DNA of 64,000 bases from an uncultured Oscillospiraceae bacterium. Its GTDB lineage: Bacteria > Bacillota > Clostridia > Oscillospirales > Oscillospiraceae. The stretch lies in assembly GCA_947624065.1 (NCBI GenBank), contig CANQIO010000003.1, positions 27,623 through 91,622 of the forward strand, given 5' to 3'. The position numbers and the translations under genes are program-made. Below the pieces are notes generated by a model. That model was not told the DNA's origin. It ran no database searches and saw only the letters and a program-made list of their open reading frames with translations. This document shows, piece by piece, positions 1-7,536 of this stretch. Each line of letters opens with the position of its first letter. Position 1 is the stretch's first letter.

Positions 1-1229
1 GCCAGCTCCAGGATGGCCCCCCGCTTGCGCTCCCACGGGGCATAGACCCGGTCCGCCTTGTTCCAGACCGGGTCCCGGCTCAAGAGAAAGAAGCCGCCGC
101 CATATGTCCCGTTCAGCGCCCGCACCGCGCTGCGCGCCGCCTCCAGCCGGGAGGCCGCCGCCGGGGGATACTCCGTCCCGTCCGGCAGATCGGCCAGCAG
201 CGCGAACAGCAGCTGGTCCCCGCAGTCCCGGTTGGCCAGCTTGTATTCCTCCATGCGCCGCACCAGCCGGGGGCCGGTCTCATCGTCGGTCAGCAGCGCC
301 GATATGGCGCACACCGTCCGCCCCTCCGGCCCCACGCCGTCCTTCAGCTCCAGGCGCATCAGCCGCCGGGGCCGCACCAGGCGCAGCAGCGCCGAGTCCA
401 GGCCCACCCGCACCATCTCCGACAGGGGCAGCACCGCCAGCAGGCCCGTCCAGACGCTGTGCGCCGCCGCCCCGGCCAGCACCGCCAGCGCCGCCGGCAA
501 AAACACCCGCGCGGCGATATACCCCGCGCCCGTGCGCCGGGTCTGGGGGAACAGGGCGTCGTGCACTCCCTCGTCCATGGCCAGCCGGGCCATCTCCAGC
601 GCGGGGATGCCCCGCTTTTTCGCCAGGCGCTGGACCCGCTCCCGATAGCCGGCGCGGCTGCGCTCATCCATGGCCGGGTATACCGGGTCCTGCCGCAGCA
701 GCTCGTCCACCGGGTCCGAGCTCTCCAGCACGTCGGTCAGATCCATATCCGCCATGGCCCGCAGCCCGCCGAACAGCTCCGCCGCCCGGGCCTCGTCCAC
801 CCCCGGCTCCGCCAGCGCCGCCACCAGCGCCGCCCGCAGGGCCGCGCCGATGAGCGCCGCCTCGTTCTCCTGCAGCGGCCTGGCCTTTCGGGCGCCGGAA
901 AAGAACGCCCGGATGCGCTCCTCCGTCACCGGGCCCGCGTCCGTCAGCGCCCGGCACAGCGCCGTCAGCATCGGGCCGCCCGGCCCCCGGCGCATGCTCC
1001 CAGCGGCCCGCAGGGCCGCCAGCGCCAGCAGTGTCTCCCGCCGGGCCAGATATTCGTTGTCGGCAAACCACGCCGGCTGCATGGGGTCCCGGGCCTTCTC
1101 CGCCACCGCGTCCATGGCGCGGGCCAGCCGCCGGGCGGCTCGGCGGCCGGAGATATGTCCTTTGATGGGGATGCTCCTGGCCGCTTCGTCGCCCCATCCG
1201 GCCAGGCGTTCAGTGCTTATCTTTTCCAT
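1..1229 (-). CDS. Cyclic beta-1,2-glucan synthase-like protein (GH94 / glycosyltransferase 84 type), N-terminal part
   Basis: The first ~409 codons are present; the 3' end lies beyond the left edge. It begins MEKISTERLAGW. It contains WFADNEYLARRE (family members have a WLLDN-Y-I-E motif here) and WNKADRVYAPWERKRGAILE, which closely resembles the conserved NK-DR..-WERKRG-L-ELN segment at the start of Firmicute cyclic glucan synthases and GH36/GH94-type proteins (usually 1,900-2,800 aa). Such enzymes make or phosphorolyse beta-1,2-glucans at the membrane. A hydrophobic stretch (about residues 220-260) fits membrane insertion. The start is the only ATG in the open frame upstream of conserved sequence, but the Shine-Dalgarno is weak and a terminator hairpin lies 24 nt upstream. 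The family is fairly sure; the exact chemistry cannot be judged from this part. Confidence 0.7.
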   Translation of the reverse strand, partial: MEKISTERLAGWGDEAARSIPIKGHISGRRAARRLARAMDAVAEKARDPMQPAWFADNEYLARRETLLALAALRAAGSMRRGPGGPMLTALCRALTDAGPVTEERIRAFFSGARKARPLQENEAALIGAALRAALVAALAEPGVDEARAAELFGGLRAMADMDLTDVLESSDPVDELLRQDPVYPAMDERSRAGYRERVQRLAKKRGIPALEMARLAMDEGVHDALFPQTRRTGAGYIAARVFLPAALAVLAGAAAHSVWTGLLAVLPLSEMVRVGLDSALLRLVRPRRLMRLELKDGVGPEGRTVCAISALLTDDETGPRLVRRMEEYKLANRDCGDQLLFALLADLPDGTEYPPAAASRLEAARSAVRALNGTYGGGFFLLSRDPVWNKADRVYAPWERKRGAILEL

Positions 1230-1252
1230 ACCGGGGATTTTTCCCGCCCGGA

Positions 1253-1289
1253 CAAAAAATATACCGTCCCGGCAGGACCGGGACGGTAT
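1253..1289 (-). terminator. Rho-independent terminator of the exported-paralogue operon
   Basis: A perfect 12-bp stem (ATACCGTCCCGG and its complement at 1261-1272 / 1278-1289, 5-nt loop) is followed on the minus strand by a run of six T. It closes the operon that ends at 1323 and sits just before the start of the glucan synthase-like gene. Confidence 0.9.
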
Positions 1290-1322
1290 AGAAAGCTTAA
1301 AGGGCAGACGCCCGCCCGCTTA

Positions 1323-2543
1323 TCACGTGTGGCCGGTGCCGCCGCACCAGCGGCAGCGGCCGGTGCCGTTGCAGTCGGAGCAGATCTTGTCGTTCCGGCC
1401 GGTGACGTAATCGTATGTATAGCCCCAGCCGCCGCAATTGTCGCATTTGCCGGAGCCGTCGCACATGCTGCAGGGAGGGCTGTAATCGGTGCCGCCGCCG
1501 GAAAGGTCCAGATCCCCGCCGGAGGAGGCGCCGCCGCTCAGATCCGTCACATCCCCGTCCCACCGGTCGCCGTCGTCCACAAGGGTGAACTCATTGGCAT
1601 AGCAGACCGTCATGCCGCAGGCGCCCCGGACAAAGTCCTCGCTGTACGCCACCACCACGGCACAGGGTCCGTGATCAGAGGGATAATCGACGGTCCCTGT
1701 GGAGGCGCTGCCGGTATAGTCGAAAAAGCTGCTATAGAATATCTGACCGGTGTACTTGGTGAAATCAGCCTCCCCGCTGTCCGCTTCCTTCAGCTGGAAC
1801 CGGCTGTCTTCCGCCAGAAGCTGCACATACGCCTCTATGGCGGGCAGAGCCTCCAGATCCATGTAGTAGGACACCAGGTGCCCCCCATAAGCGTCCATAT
1901 CCTCGCCCCGGGCGAGCTGACCGTCGAACCAGGCGTCCGGACTGGGCAGATAGGTGCTGTATGCGTCATAGGTCACGTTTCCGCCGCCCGCCGACGGGGC
2001 CGACGGGTCGGAGACGGTCCCCTCATCCGGGAGCTGGACGTCGACCAGATCGTCCGGGTCCACCTTTATGGGGAAGCCATCGCCCCAGGCCAGGGCCACC
2101 ACCAAAATGTCCTCTTCCAGCCACAGCTGATGCACCGCGAAGTCGCAGTATTCGCCGCTGCACATAGCGGTGATGGAGTCCACATCCTTCCGGCCCAGGT
2201 ACCGGTACCGCGACTCTCGGTCCGTGTCGTTGTAGTTGCCGGAGAAGCCGCTGTCGAAATCCTCCTTGCCGACCCGGAGCACATCGCCGCACATGTCCAG
2301 CCGGCGGGTATAGGCATCGAACAAATCCACGCCGACCTGTGGGTCCGTGTAGAAATACAGCAGCAGGCCGGTGGCGTTCTCGTTGTCATAGATATCCCAG
2401 ATCACCAGTTCCGAACCGTCCGGCCAATCCTCGAACCACTCCAGCGGCTCGAACAGATGGTCGTTGTCCATGCCGGCCATGGCCGTTCCGCCCAGGCCCA
2501 GGCACAGCGCCAGGGCAAGAAGCAGCGCGATCAGTTTTTTCAT
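1323..2543 (-). CDS. Exported paralogue, type A (DnaJ-like zinc finger C-terminus)
   Basis: A 406-aa protein of unknown function. Signal peptide at 1-22 ends in AMA. The N-terminal half (about 25-165) and second half (about 198-335) look like two diverged copies of one alpha/beta module. The second copy opens LPSPDAWF, has AVVVAYSEDF and closes FTLVDDGDRW. After a Gly/Ser linker, residues 358-406 carry four CxxC pairs in CxxCxGxG form (C358/C361, C367/C370, C388/C391, C397/C400), as in the zinc-binding core of DnaJ but here on a secreted protein. There is no lipobox, so release or wall retention is likely. It is the last gene of a five-gene operon and a close paralogue of the gene at 3772. 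A start with a good GGGAGG site is used. No known domain is recognised apart from the zinc finger. Confidence 0.85.
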   Translation of the reverse strand: MKKLIALLLALALCLGLGGTAMAGMDNDHLFEPLEWFEDWPDGSELVIWDIYDNENATGLLLYFYTDPQVGVDLFDAYTRRLDMCGDVLRVGKEDFDSGFSGNYNDTDRESRYRYLGRKDVDSITAMCSGEYCDFAVHQLWLEEDILVVALAWGDGFPIKVDPDDLVDVQLPDEGTVSDPSAPSAGGGNVTYDAYSTYLPSPDAWFDGQLARGEDMDAYGGHLVSYYMDLEALPAIEAYVQLLAEDSRFQLKEADSGEADFTKYTGQIFYSSFFDYTGSASTGTVDYPSDHGPCAVVVAYSEDFVRGACGMTVCYANEFTLVDDGDRWDGDVTDLSGGASSGGDLDLSGGGTDYSPPCSMCDGSGKCDNCGGWGYTYDYVTGRNDKICSDCNGTGRCRWCGGTGHT

Positions 2544-2675
2544 GTGGTACCTCCCTTTTTTATAATCGCGTCCCGATCAGCCGCGGACGCGCGTTTGCTC
2601 TGTGTGCTTCCCTGTTCCCGCCCCGGGCCGTGGACCAACGGACCGACGGACCGGGGCGCTGTATGCGCCAATGGC

Positions 2676-3746
2676 TCACTGCCCCGCCCCCAAGCCGGCC
2701 AGCTTTTCCAGCGCCTCCTTGGCAGATCTGGCAGACGAAGGGGTCGGGTTCGGCGTCGGCGCCGGCTTCTGTGTAGGGGCCGGGGTCGGTGCCAGGGTCG
2801 GTGTGACCGGCACGGCGGTGGGCTCCGGCGTGGAAGCCGCCCCCGCGAATCGGTCGCCGTGATCCACCAGCGCCAGCTGCCGGCAATAGGTCACGTCCAT
2901 AGACTCCGGCCGGGAGACGCCGTCCTCCCCCCGCCCGTAATACATCGTGACGGACACCGCCAGTGTCTGGCCGTCCTTCTCGATCAGGTCCCCGATCAGC
3001 GGCCGGCCCGTATAGGCAAAATCGTATTTGACGGTAGCGTAGTCCCCCGTTTCCTCCGCCTGTTCCAGCAGCGTGAAGGGGCCGTTCTGCAGCAGCGCCA
3101 GGTAGCCCTCGAAGGCGGCGGCGCCCTCCCCGGAGATATCATAGAGGTTCATCAGATACATGCCGTTGGGGCCGTGTATGGCCTGCTTCTGGTACCCGAA
3201 CCAGGCGTCCGGGCTGGGGAGCCCATCCACATCCTGGGGCAGGGCGTCCCCCATGCGGATGCCGTCGCCCATGACGATCACAAGCTCGAAGGCCCGCTCG
3301 CCGGTCCACCAAATGTGCACGCCCACATTGCACATCATGCCGCTCGCGCAGATCACGCCGCCCACGGTCCCGCCGCCGGTATATTGGTAATAGAGGATCT
3401 GGTGGTCGTGGGCAAAGCCGCTCTGCTGATCCTCTTCGCCGATGCATGCCAGCTCCGGGGTCTTGTTCAGCTCTGCAATGTACCCCAGGGCAACGGACAG
3501 GGCGGCGTCGGGGAGGAGCAGGTTTTCAAAGCTGACCGTCACCTGCCGTCCGCTGGTATTGCCAAAGGCCGACGCATCCTCCCGCTTTACGGAGGCGGCC
3601 GCGTCCGCGAGCCACTCATACAGGGACAGGTATCCCTCCAGACTGGGCAGCTCCAGCACCGCGTCCTCCCCGTCGTCCGCCAGGGCGGGCACGCTTATCC
3701 CCAGGCACAGCGCCAGGGCCAGGAGCACAGCAAGCAGCTTTTTCAT
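2676..3746 (-). CDS. Exported paralogue, type B (Pro/Thr-rich tail)
   Basis: A 356-aa protein of unknown function. The start is MKKLLAVLLALALCLG at 3746; the frame runs further upstream but there only overlaps the neighbouring gene. Signal peptide of about 22 residues ends ALA. The first half has LPSLEGYLSLYEW followed by a long alpha/beta module. The second half repeats the module signature (LPSPDAWF ... VTYCRQLALVDHGDRF). It ends in a TPxPT-rich linker (about 300-335) and a short helix ending LEKLAGLGAGQ, where type A proteins carry the zinc finger. The Pro/Thr tail resembles cell-wall spacers. Nothing else is recognised. Confidence 0.85.
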   Translation of the reverse strand: MKKLLAVLLALALCLGISVPALADDGEDAVLELPSLEGYLSLYEWLADAAASVKREDASAFGNTSGRQVTVSFENLLLPDAALSVALGYIAELNKTPELACIGEEDQQSGFAHDHQILYYQYTGGGTVGGVICASGMMCNVGVHIWWTGERAFELVIVMGDGIRMGDALPQDVDGLPSPDAWFGYQKQAIHGPNGMYLMNLYDISGEGAAAFEGYLALLQNGPFTLLEQAEETGDYATVKYDFAYTGRPLIGDLIEKDGQTLAVSVTMYYGRGEDGVSRPESMDVTYCRQLALVDHGDRFAGAASTPEPTAVPVTPTLAPTPAPTQKPAPTPNPTPSSARSAKEALEKLAGLGAGQ

Positions 3747-3771
3747 GTCGCGCCTCCTGTTCACGCGCGGC

Positions 3772-5028
3772 TCAGCCGGGCACGTATACATATTCCTGCT
3801 GGGTGATGGTCCCCAGGCCGTTGCAGGCGGAGCAGAATATCCTGCAGGGCACCGCCTCGCCGTACAGCCGGTAGACGCCCGTACCGTTGCACACCGGGCA
3901 CCGGCCGCCCACACAGGAGGGGCAGTCCTTCTCCACCGTCCGCCACTCCCAGTGGCCGCCGGAGGACGAAGTCCCCGGGGAAGAGCCCCCGTCAAAGCCG
4001 GAAGAGCCCCCGCTGCCGGAGCTGGAAGAACTGCCGCCTTGGTCGGAGTTATCGCCGGACCGGTCCGTCACATCCCGGCCCCACCGGTCGCCGTCGTCCA
4101 CAAAGGTGAAGCCGCTGGCATAGCAGACCGTCATGCTGCAGGTGTCCTGGTCAAAGTCCTCGCTGTACACCACCACCACGGCGCAGTCCGGCACGCGCTC
4201 GTTGTAATCGACGGTCCCTGTGGAGGCGCCGCCAGTATAGCGGAAATAGCTGCTGTAGTACTTCTGGCCGGCGTGCTTGGTGAAATCATCCTCCGAACTG
4301 TCGGCCAGCTCCAGCTGGAACCGGCGGTCCTCAAGCAGCTTCACATACGCCTCTGCGGCGGGCAGGTCCTCCAGATCCATCCTGTAGGACACCAGGCGCC
4401 CCCCGTAGGCCTCCGTATCCTCGCCCCGGACGAGCTGATCATCGAACCAGGCGTCCGGGCTGGGCAGATAGGTGCTGTTCGCGTCATAGGTCACGCTGCC
4501 GCTGCCCCCGCCCGTGGTCCCGGCGTCCCCGGGCAGATAGTCCAGCGCGTCCATGTCCACGCGCATGGGGAACCCGTCGCCCCAGGTCACCACCACGGCG
4601 AGGAAGTCCTCGCCCACCCACAGGCTGTCGAGGAAGAACTCGCACTGCTTCCCGCCCAGCAGGCTGGTCACCGTGCCCACATCCTTCGTGCCCACATAGG
4701 TATAGCAGACCTCCTGGTCATAGTCGCCGTAGTCGCTGTCATACGTCTGCCGGGAGTCCTCCCGCAGCTCGCCGTTTTCCTGCAGCCGGTCGGCATATGC
4801 CGTGAACAGCTGCAGTCCGGCCTCCGGCTGGGAGGAAAAGTGCAGGATCAGGCCGGTGCTGTTCTCATCGCCGGCATAGTCCCAGTAGGCCAGCTCATAG
4901 GCGTCCGCCCAGTCCCCGAACCAGGCCTGGGGCTCATAGAGATCGTCGTCATCGGTGCTGGCCAGCGCCGCGCCGCTCAGCCCCAGGCACATCGCCAGGG
5001 CCAGCAGGAGAGAGATCCATCTCTTCAC
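3772..5028 (-). CDS. Exported paralogue, type A (second copy, zinc finger C-terminus)
   Basis: A 418-aa protein starting with GTG (MKRWISLLLALAMCLGLSG). This start lies 8 nt after AAAGGAG; the GTG 18 nt upstream lacks a ribosome site. Signal peptide is followed by the two-module layout of the gene at 1323, with YLPSPDAWFDDQL, VVVVYSEDF and FTFVDDGDRW. A Ser/Gly linker leads to a cysteine-rich end (C369, C372, C377, C380, C395, C399, C402). DNA of the second module is strikingly similar to that of the gene at 1323 (compare 1561-1740 with 4081-4260), which indicates recent tandem duplication. Function unknown; an extracellular metal-binding or protein-binding role is only a guess. Confidence 0.85.
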   Translation of the reverse strand: MKRWISLLLALAMCLGLSGAALASTDDDDLYEPQAWFGDWADAYELAYWDYAGDENSTGLILHFSSQPEAGLQLFTAYADRLQENGELREDSRQTYDSDYGDYDQEVCYTYVGTKDVGTVTSLLGGKQCEFFLDSLWVGEDFLAVVVTWGDGFPMRVDMDALDYLPGDAGTTGGGSGSVTYDANSTYLPSPDAWFDDQLVRGEDTEAYGGRLVSYRMDLEDLPAAEAYVKLLEDRRFQLELADSSEDDFTKHAGQKYYSSYFRYTGGASTGTVDYNERVPDCAVVVVYSEDFDQDTCSMTVCYASGFTFVDDGDRWGRDVTDRSGDNSDQGGSSSSSGSGGSSGFDGGSSPGTSSSGGHWEWRTVEKDCPSCVGGRCPVCNGTGVYRLYGEAVPCRIFCSACNGLGTITQQEYVYVPG

Positions 5029-5042
5029 TGTACGCGCTCCTT

Positions 5043-5705
5043 TCACTGTCCGCCGTCCGCCTTCCCGGCGACCTTTTCGGCCAGCATGTCATAGATGTCC
5101 GAGATGTTGGGCAGGCCGCCCTCCTTCTGGTCCGGGAGGCCGTCAGAGGGCTCCCAATCCTCCGTGAAGCGGATGCCCTTGGCGCAGAACACGTTGATGT
5201 CCGCCGTGTCCTCGTACACATTGATCTGGACGCCCACTGCGGAGCCGCCGCCCACAGGCGCCATGCCCCCCGGTATCAGGCTGACGTCGGCGTCGCCCAC
5301 GTAATCAAAGACCGCCGCAAAGCCCTTGACGTCCGGCTCATAGCGCAGCTCGCCGCAGTGCTCCGCCGGCACGTCATCATAGCTCTCCCCCTCCAGCACC
5401 AGCGCCAGGCAGGCGGTCAGCTCCAGGTCGAAGGGGCCCTCCTCCAGCAGCGTCATATAGTCCAGGGCCTTGTCGATATCCTCCAGGGCGACGGTGGCGA
5501 CCTCCCAGGAGAAGGGGTCGATCTCCAGGCCCTCAAGGTCATAGTCGGACGAGTCGTTGACGCCCTGCTCATAGTCCTCGTACTCTTCCAGATATACATC
5601 CAGACGGGGCACGACCGCCCCGTCGGCCTCCCCCTCCGCCAGGGCAGGCGCGCCCAGACCCAGGCACATCGTCAGGGCCAGGAGCATACAAACCACTCTT
5701 TTCAT
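5043..5705 (-). CDS. Exported paralogue, short type B
   Basis: A 220-aa secreted protein of unknown function. MKRVVCMLLALTMCLGLGAPALA is a typical signal peptide start for this cluster. One module follows, very acidic (many Glu/Asp near 40-75), with LDYMTLLEEGPFDLEL and FDYVGDADV matching the core of the paralogous modules. The tail (DMLAEKVAGKADGGQ) resembles the tail of the gene at 2676. It lies 14 nt upstream of the type A gene at 3772, so a B-A pair occurs twice in the operon. Confidence 0.8.
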   Translation of the reverse strand: MKRVVCMLLALTMCLGLGAPALAEGEADGAVVPRLDVYLEEYEDYEQGVNDSSDYDLEGLEIDPFSWEVATVALEDIDKALDYMTLLEEGPFDLELTACLALVLEGESYDDVPAEHCGELRYEPDVKGFAAVFDYVGDADVSLIPGGMAPVGGGSAVGVQINVYEDTADINVFCAKGIRFTEDWEPSDGLPDQKEGGLPNISDIYDMLAEKVAGKADGGQ

Positions 5706-5733
5706 CCCTATCTCCTTTCAAACGCCGTCTGTC

Positions 5734-6996
5734 TTATCCCGTGATCTCGATGATGAAATAATAGGTCGGGGCGGCAAAGCCGTAGGTGTCATTGCCGGTG
5801 AGGATATCTGTGGTGTCATAGGAGTGGTCATAGACCACCGACACCACCACCCGGCCGGGCGCCCGGGCAGTGACGGTGGCGGAGGCGCTGATCTCCCCCT
5901 CCAGGGACACCAGGTCCGCCCCCTCGTCCACGGCCCAGCGGAACTGCTCCGTATTGGCGCCGAACCTGCGGGGGCAGTCCAGCCGCAGGCTCTCTCCCAC
6001 GCGCATGGTATAGTCCGCGTCTCCGGTCCGGGGCCCCTTTCCGCCCATGGGACCCGACTTATACTCCCTCAAGTCCACAAGACCGGTGACGGAGCTGCGG
6101 TCGCCGGTGTCCACCACGGTCAGGTCCTCTGAGTACTGGATGATCACGTCGCACCATCCATAGCTGGGCCAGTCGTTGATCTGCAGGAGCACCGCGCCGG
6201 ACACGTCGTCCCTGACGTCGGGGACATAGTCCTCTACCGGCGCCACGTCCTGGCCGGGGCAGTCGAAAAAGTAATAATGGGTGCTGTCGCCGTTGCTCCA
6301 TTCCTGGCCTACGGTATCCGCCAGCGTCAGACCAAAGCCGCCGTTTTCCAGCAGGTCCACATACTCGTAGGCCGCCGCCGCATGGGCCGGATCGAATCCA
6401 AAAACGGCCTTCGTCCCGTTTTCGATGCTCTCGTCCTCGTGGGTGACTTCCTCATTAAAGAAGGCCCAGGCGTCCGGGATGACCGGTCCGGAGACCGCGG
6501 GCTCCTGCGGCGTGGGCTCCTGCAGGGCGGGCATGGTATAGGTCACGGCGGGATCGTACCGCTGGCCGCTGTCCTCAAAGACCACGGCATCGGGGACCAG
6601 CAGCTCGATGAGATAGTCGTCCAATTTGTTCTTGCTGTAGACGATCAGCAGCGCCAGAGGCCGTCCCAGCTCGTCGGGCTTGCCCAGAGAGAGCGTCTCG
6701 CTGCCCGTGTAGTAGAGATAGTGGGCGGTGCCCGACGCACCGTCTTCCCACCGCGAAAACTCCACAGGATAGTTCTCCGTCAGCAGCGTCATATACCCAT
6801 AGAGGGTGTTGATCCCCTCGTCGGTGACGATGTACGACACGCCGAATTCGTTCTGGGTGAGCAGCTCCCCCGCGCTCCCCAGCCAGCTGCCCAGGTCGGG
6901 CAGCACCAGCACCGCGTCCTCCCCGTTCGCCAGGGCCGTCGCGCCCAGACCCAGGCACAGCGCCAGGGCCAAAAGCAGAGCAAGCAGTTTTTTCAT
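5734..6996 (-). CDS. Exported paralogue, type C (module repeat plus Ig-like C-terminus)
   Basis: First gene of the exported-paralogue operon, 420 aa. The ATG at 6996 sits behind AAGGAGAGG; a GTG 9 nt upstream would crowd that site. Signal peptide ends ALA. Module 1 has LYGYMTLLTENYPVEF and a YLYYTGSE core. Module 2 has PDAWAFFNEE, YEYVDLLENGGFGL, IIQYSEDLTVVDTGDR. The last ~95 residues (VGESLRLDCP ... ATVTARAPGRVVVSVVY) look like a bacterial Ig-like (BIG-type) fold, common in surface proteins. It has no zinc finger. Transcription likely starts from the consensus promoter at 7038-7066. Confidence 0.85.
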   Translation of the reverse strand: MKKLLALLLALALCLGLGATALANGEDAVLVLPDLGSWLGSAGELLTQNEFGVSYIVTDEGINTLYGYMTLLTENYPVEFSRWEDGASGTAHYLYYTGSETLSLGKPDELGRPLALLIVYSKNKLDDYLIELLVPDAVVFEDSGQRYDPAVTYTMPALQEPTPQEPAVSGPVIPDAWAFFNEEVTHEDESIENGTKAVFGFDPAHAAAAYEYVDLLENGGFGLTLADTVGQEWSNGDSTHYYFFDCPGQDVAPVEDYVPDVRDDVSGAVLLQINDWPSYGWCDVIIQYSEDLTVVDTGDRSSVTGLVDLREYKSGPMGGKGPRTGDADYTMRVGESLRLDCPRRFGANTEQFRWAVDEGADLVSLEGEISASATVTARAPGRVVVSVVYDHSYDTTDILTGNDTYGFAAPTYYFIIEITG

Positions 6997-7037
6997 AAAA
7001 GGCACCTCTCCTTCGCCGTCATTTCCTCGATATCACT

Positions 7038-7066
7038 ATTATAGGCAGCAGGAAAATTGCTGTCAA
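7038..7066 (-). promoter_or_regulatory. Sigma-A promoter of the exported-paralogue operon
   Basis: On the minus strand TTGACA (7061-7066), a 17-bp spacer and TATAAT (7038-7043): a perfect consensus promoter, 42 nt upstream of the first gene. It implies strong basal expression. Confidence 0.9.
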
Positions 7067-7128
7067 TCCCTTGGGGCATCCGCAATTTGCAGACTTTTTG
7101 CGCTCCCTTCTTCTGTCAAGAAAACCAC

Positions 7129-7157
7129 TTGACACCCGCCGGGAATTGGTGTATGAT
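7129..7157 (+). promoter_or_regulatory. Sigma-A promoter of the ylxM-ffh-rpsP operon
   Basis: TTGACA (7129-7134), 17-bp spacer, TATGAT (7152-7157), 45 nt before ylxM. It is back to back with the promoter at 7038. Confidence 0.9.
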
Positions 7158-7202
7158 ACACAGGCTGTAAAGCAAAGTCCTTGACAGAGGGAGGCGGCGC
7201 GG

Positions 7203-7535
7203 ATGGATGCGACACCCCTGGACCGGTCCCTGCTGCTGGACTTTTACGGCGAGCTCCTGACGGAAAAGCAGCGCGAGGTATGCGAGCTGCACTGGAACGA
7301 GGACCTGTCCCTGGCGGAGATCGCCGAGCAGGTGGGCCTCAGCCGCCAGGGGGTGTGGGACTGCCTGCGCCGGGCGGAGGCGGCCCTGCGGGGATTTGAG
7401 GCAAAGACCGGTCTGATCCGGCGGTTCCTGGAGCGGCGCAGCGAGATCGCCGCGATCCGCGGGGAACTGGCGGAGTTGCTGCCGGAGGGCGAAGGTCGCC
7501 GGGACATCCTGGCGCGGCTGGAGGGCCTGATGTGA
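7203..7535 (+). CDS. ylxM: YlxM/UPF0122 family SRP-associated protein
   Basis: A 110-aa helix-turn-helix protein (LTEKQREVCELHWNEDLSLA, then QVGLSRQGVWDCLRRAEAAL) of the YlxM/p13 family. The family is related to sigma region 4 and is found next to ffh, where it helps regulate SRP GTPase activity. The start follows GGGAGG at 7190. The stop lies 1 nt before ffh, so the two are tightly coupled. Length matches the family. Confidence 0.92.
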   Translation: MDATPLDRSLLLDFYGELLTEKQREVCELHWNEDLSLAEIAEQVGLSRQGVWDCLRRAEAALRGFEAKTGLIRRFLERRSEIAAIRGELAELLPEGEGRRDILARLEGLM

Positions 7536-7536
7536 T

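Noticed and set aside
459-3806. A 1,115-codon plus-strand open frame
   Set aside because: It is opposite the exported paralogues, with Arg/Gly/Ala/His-rich composition and no domain. In GC-rich DNA the complement of real genes often stays open.
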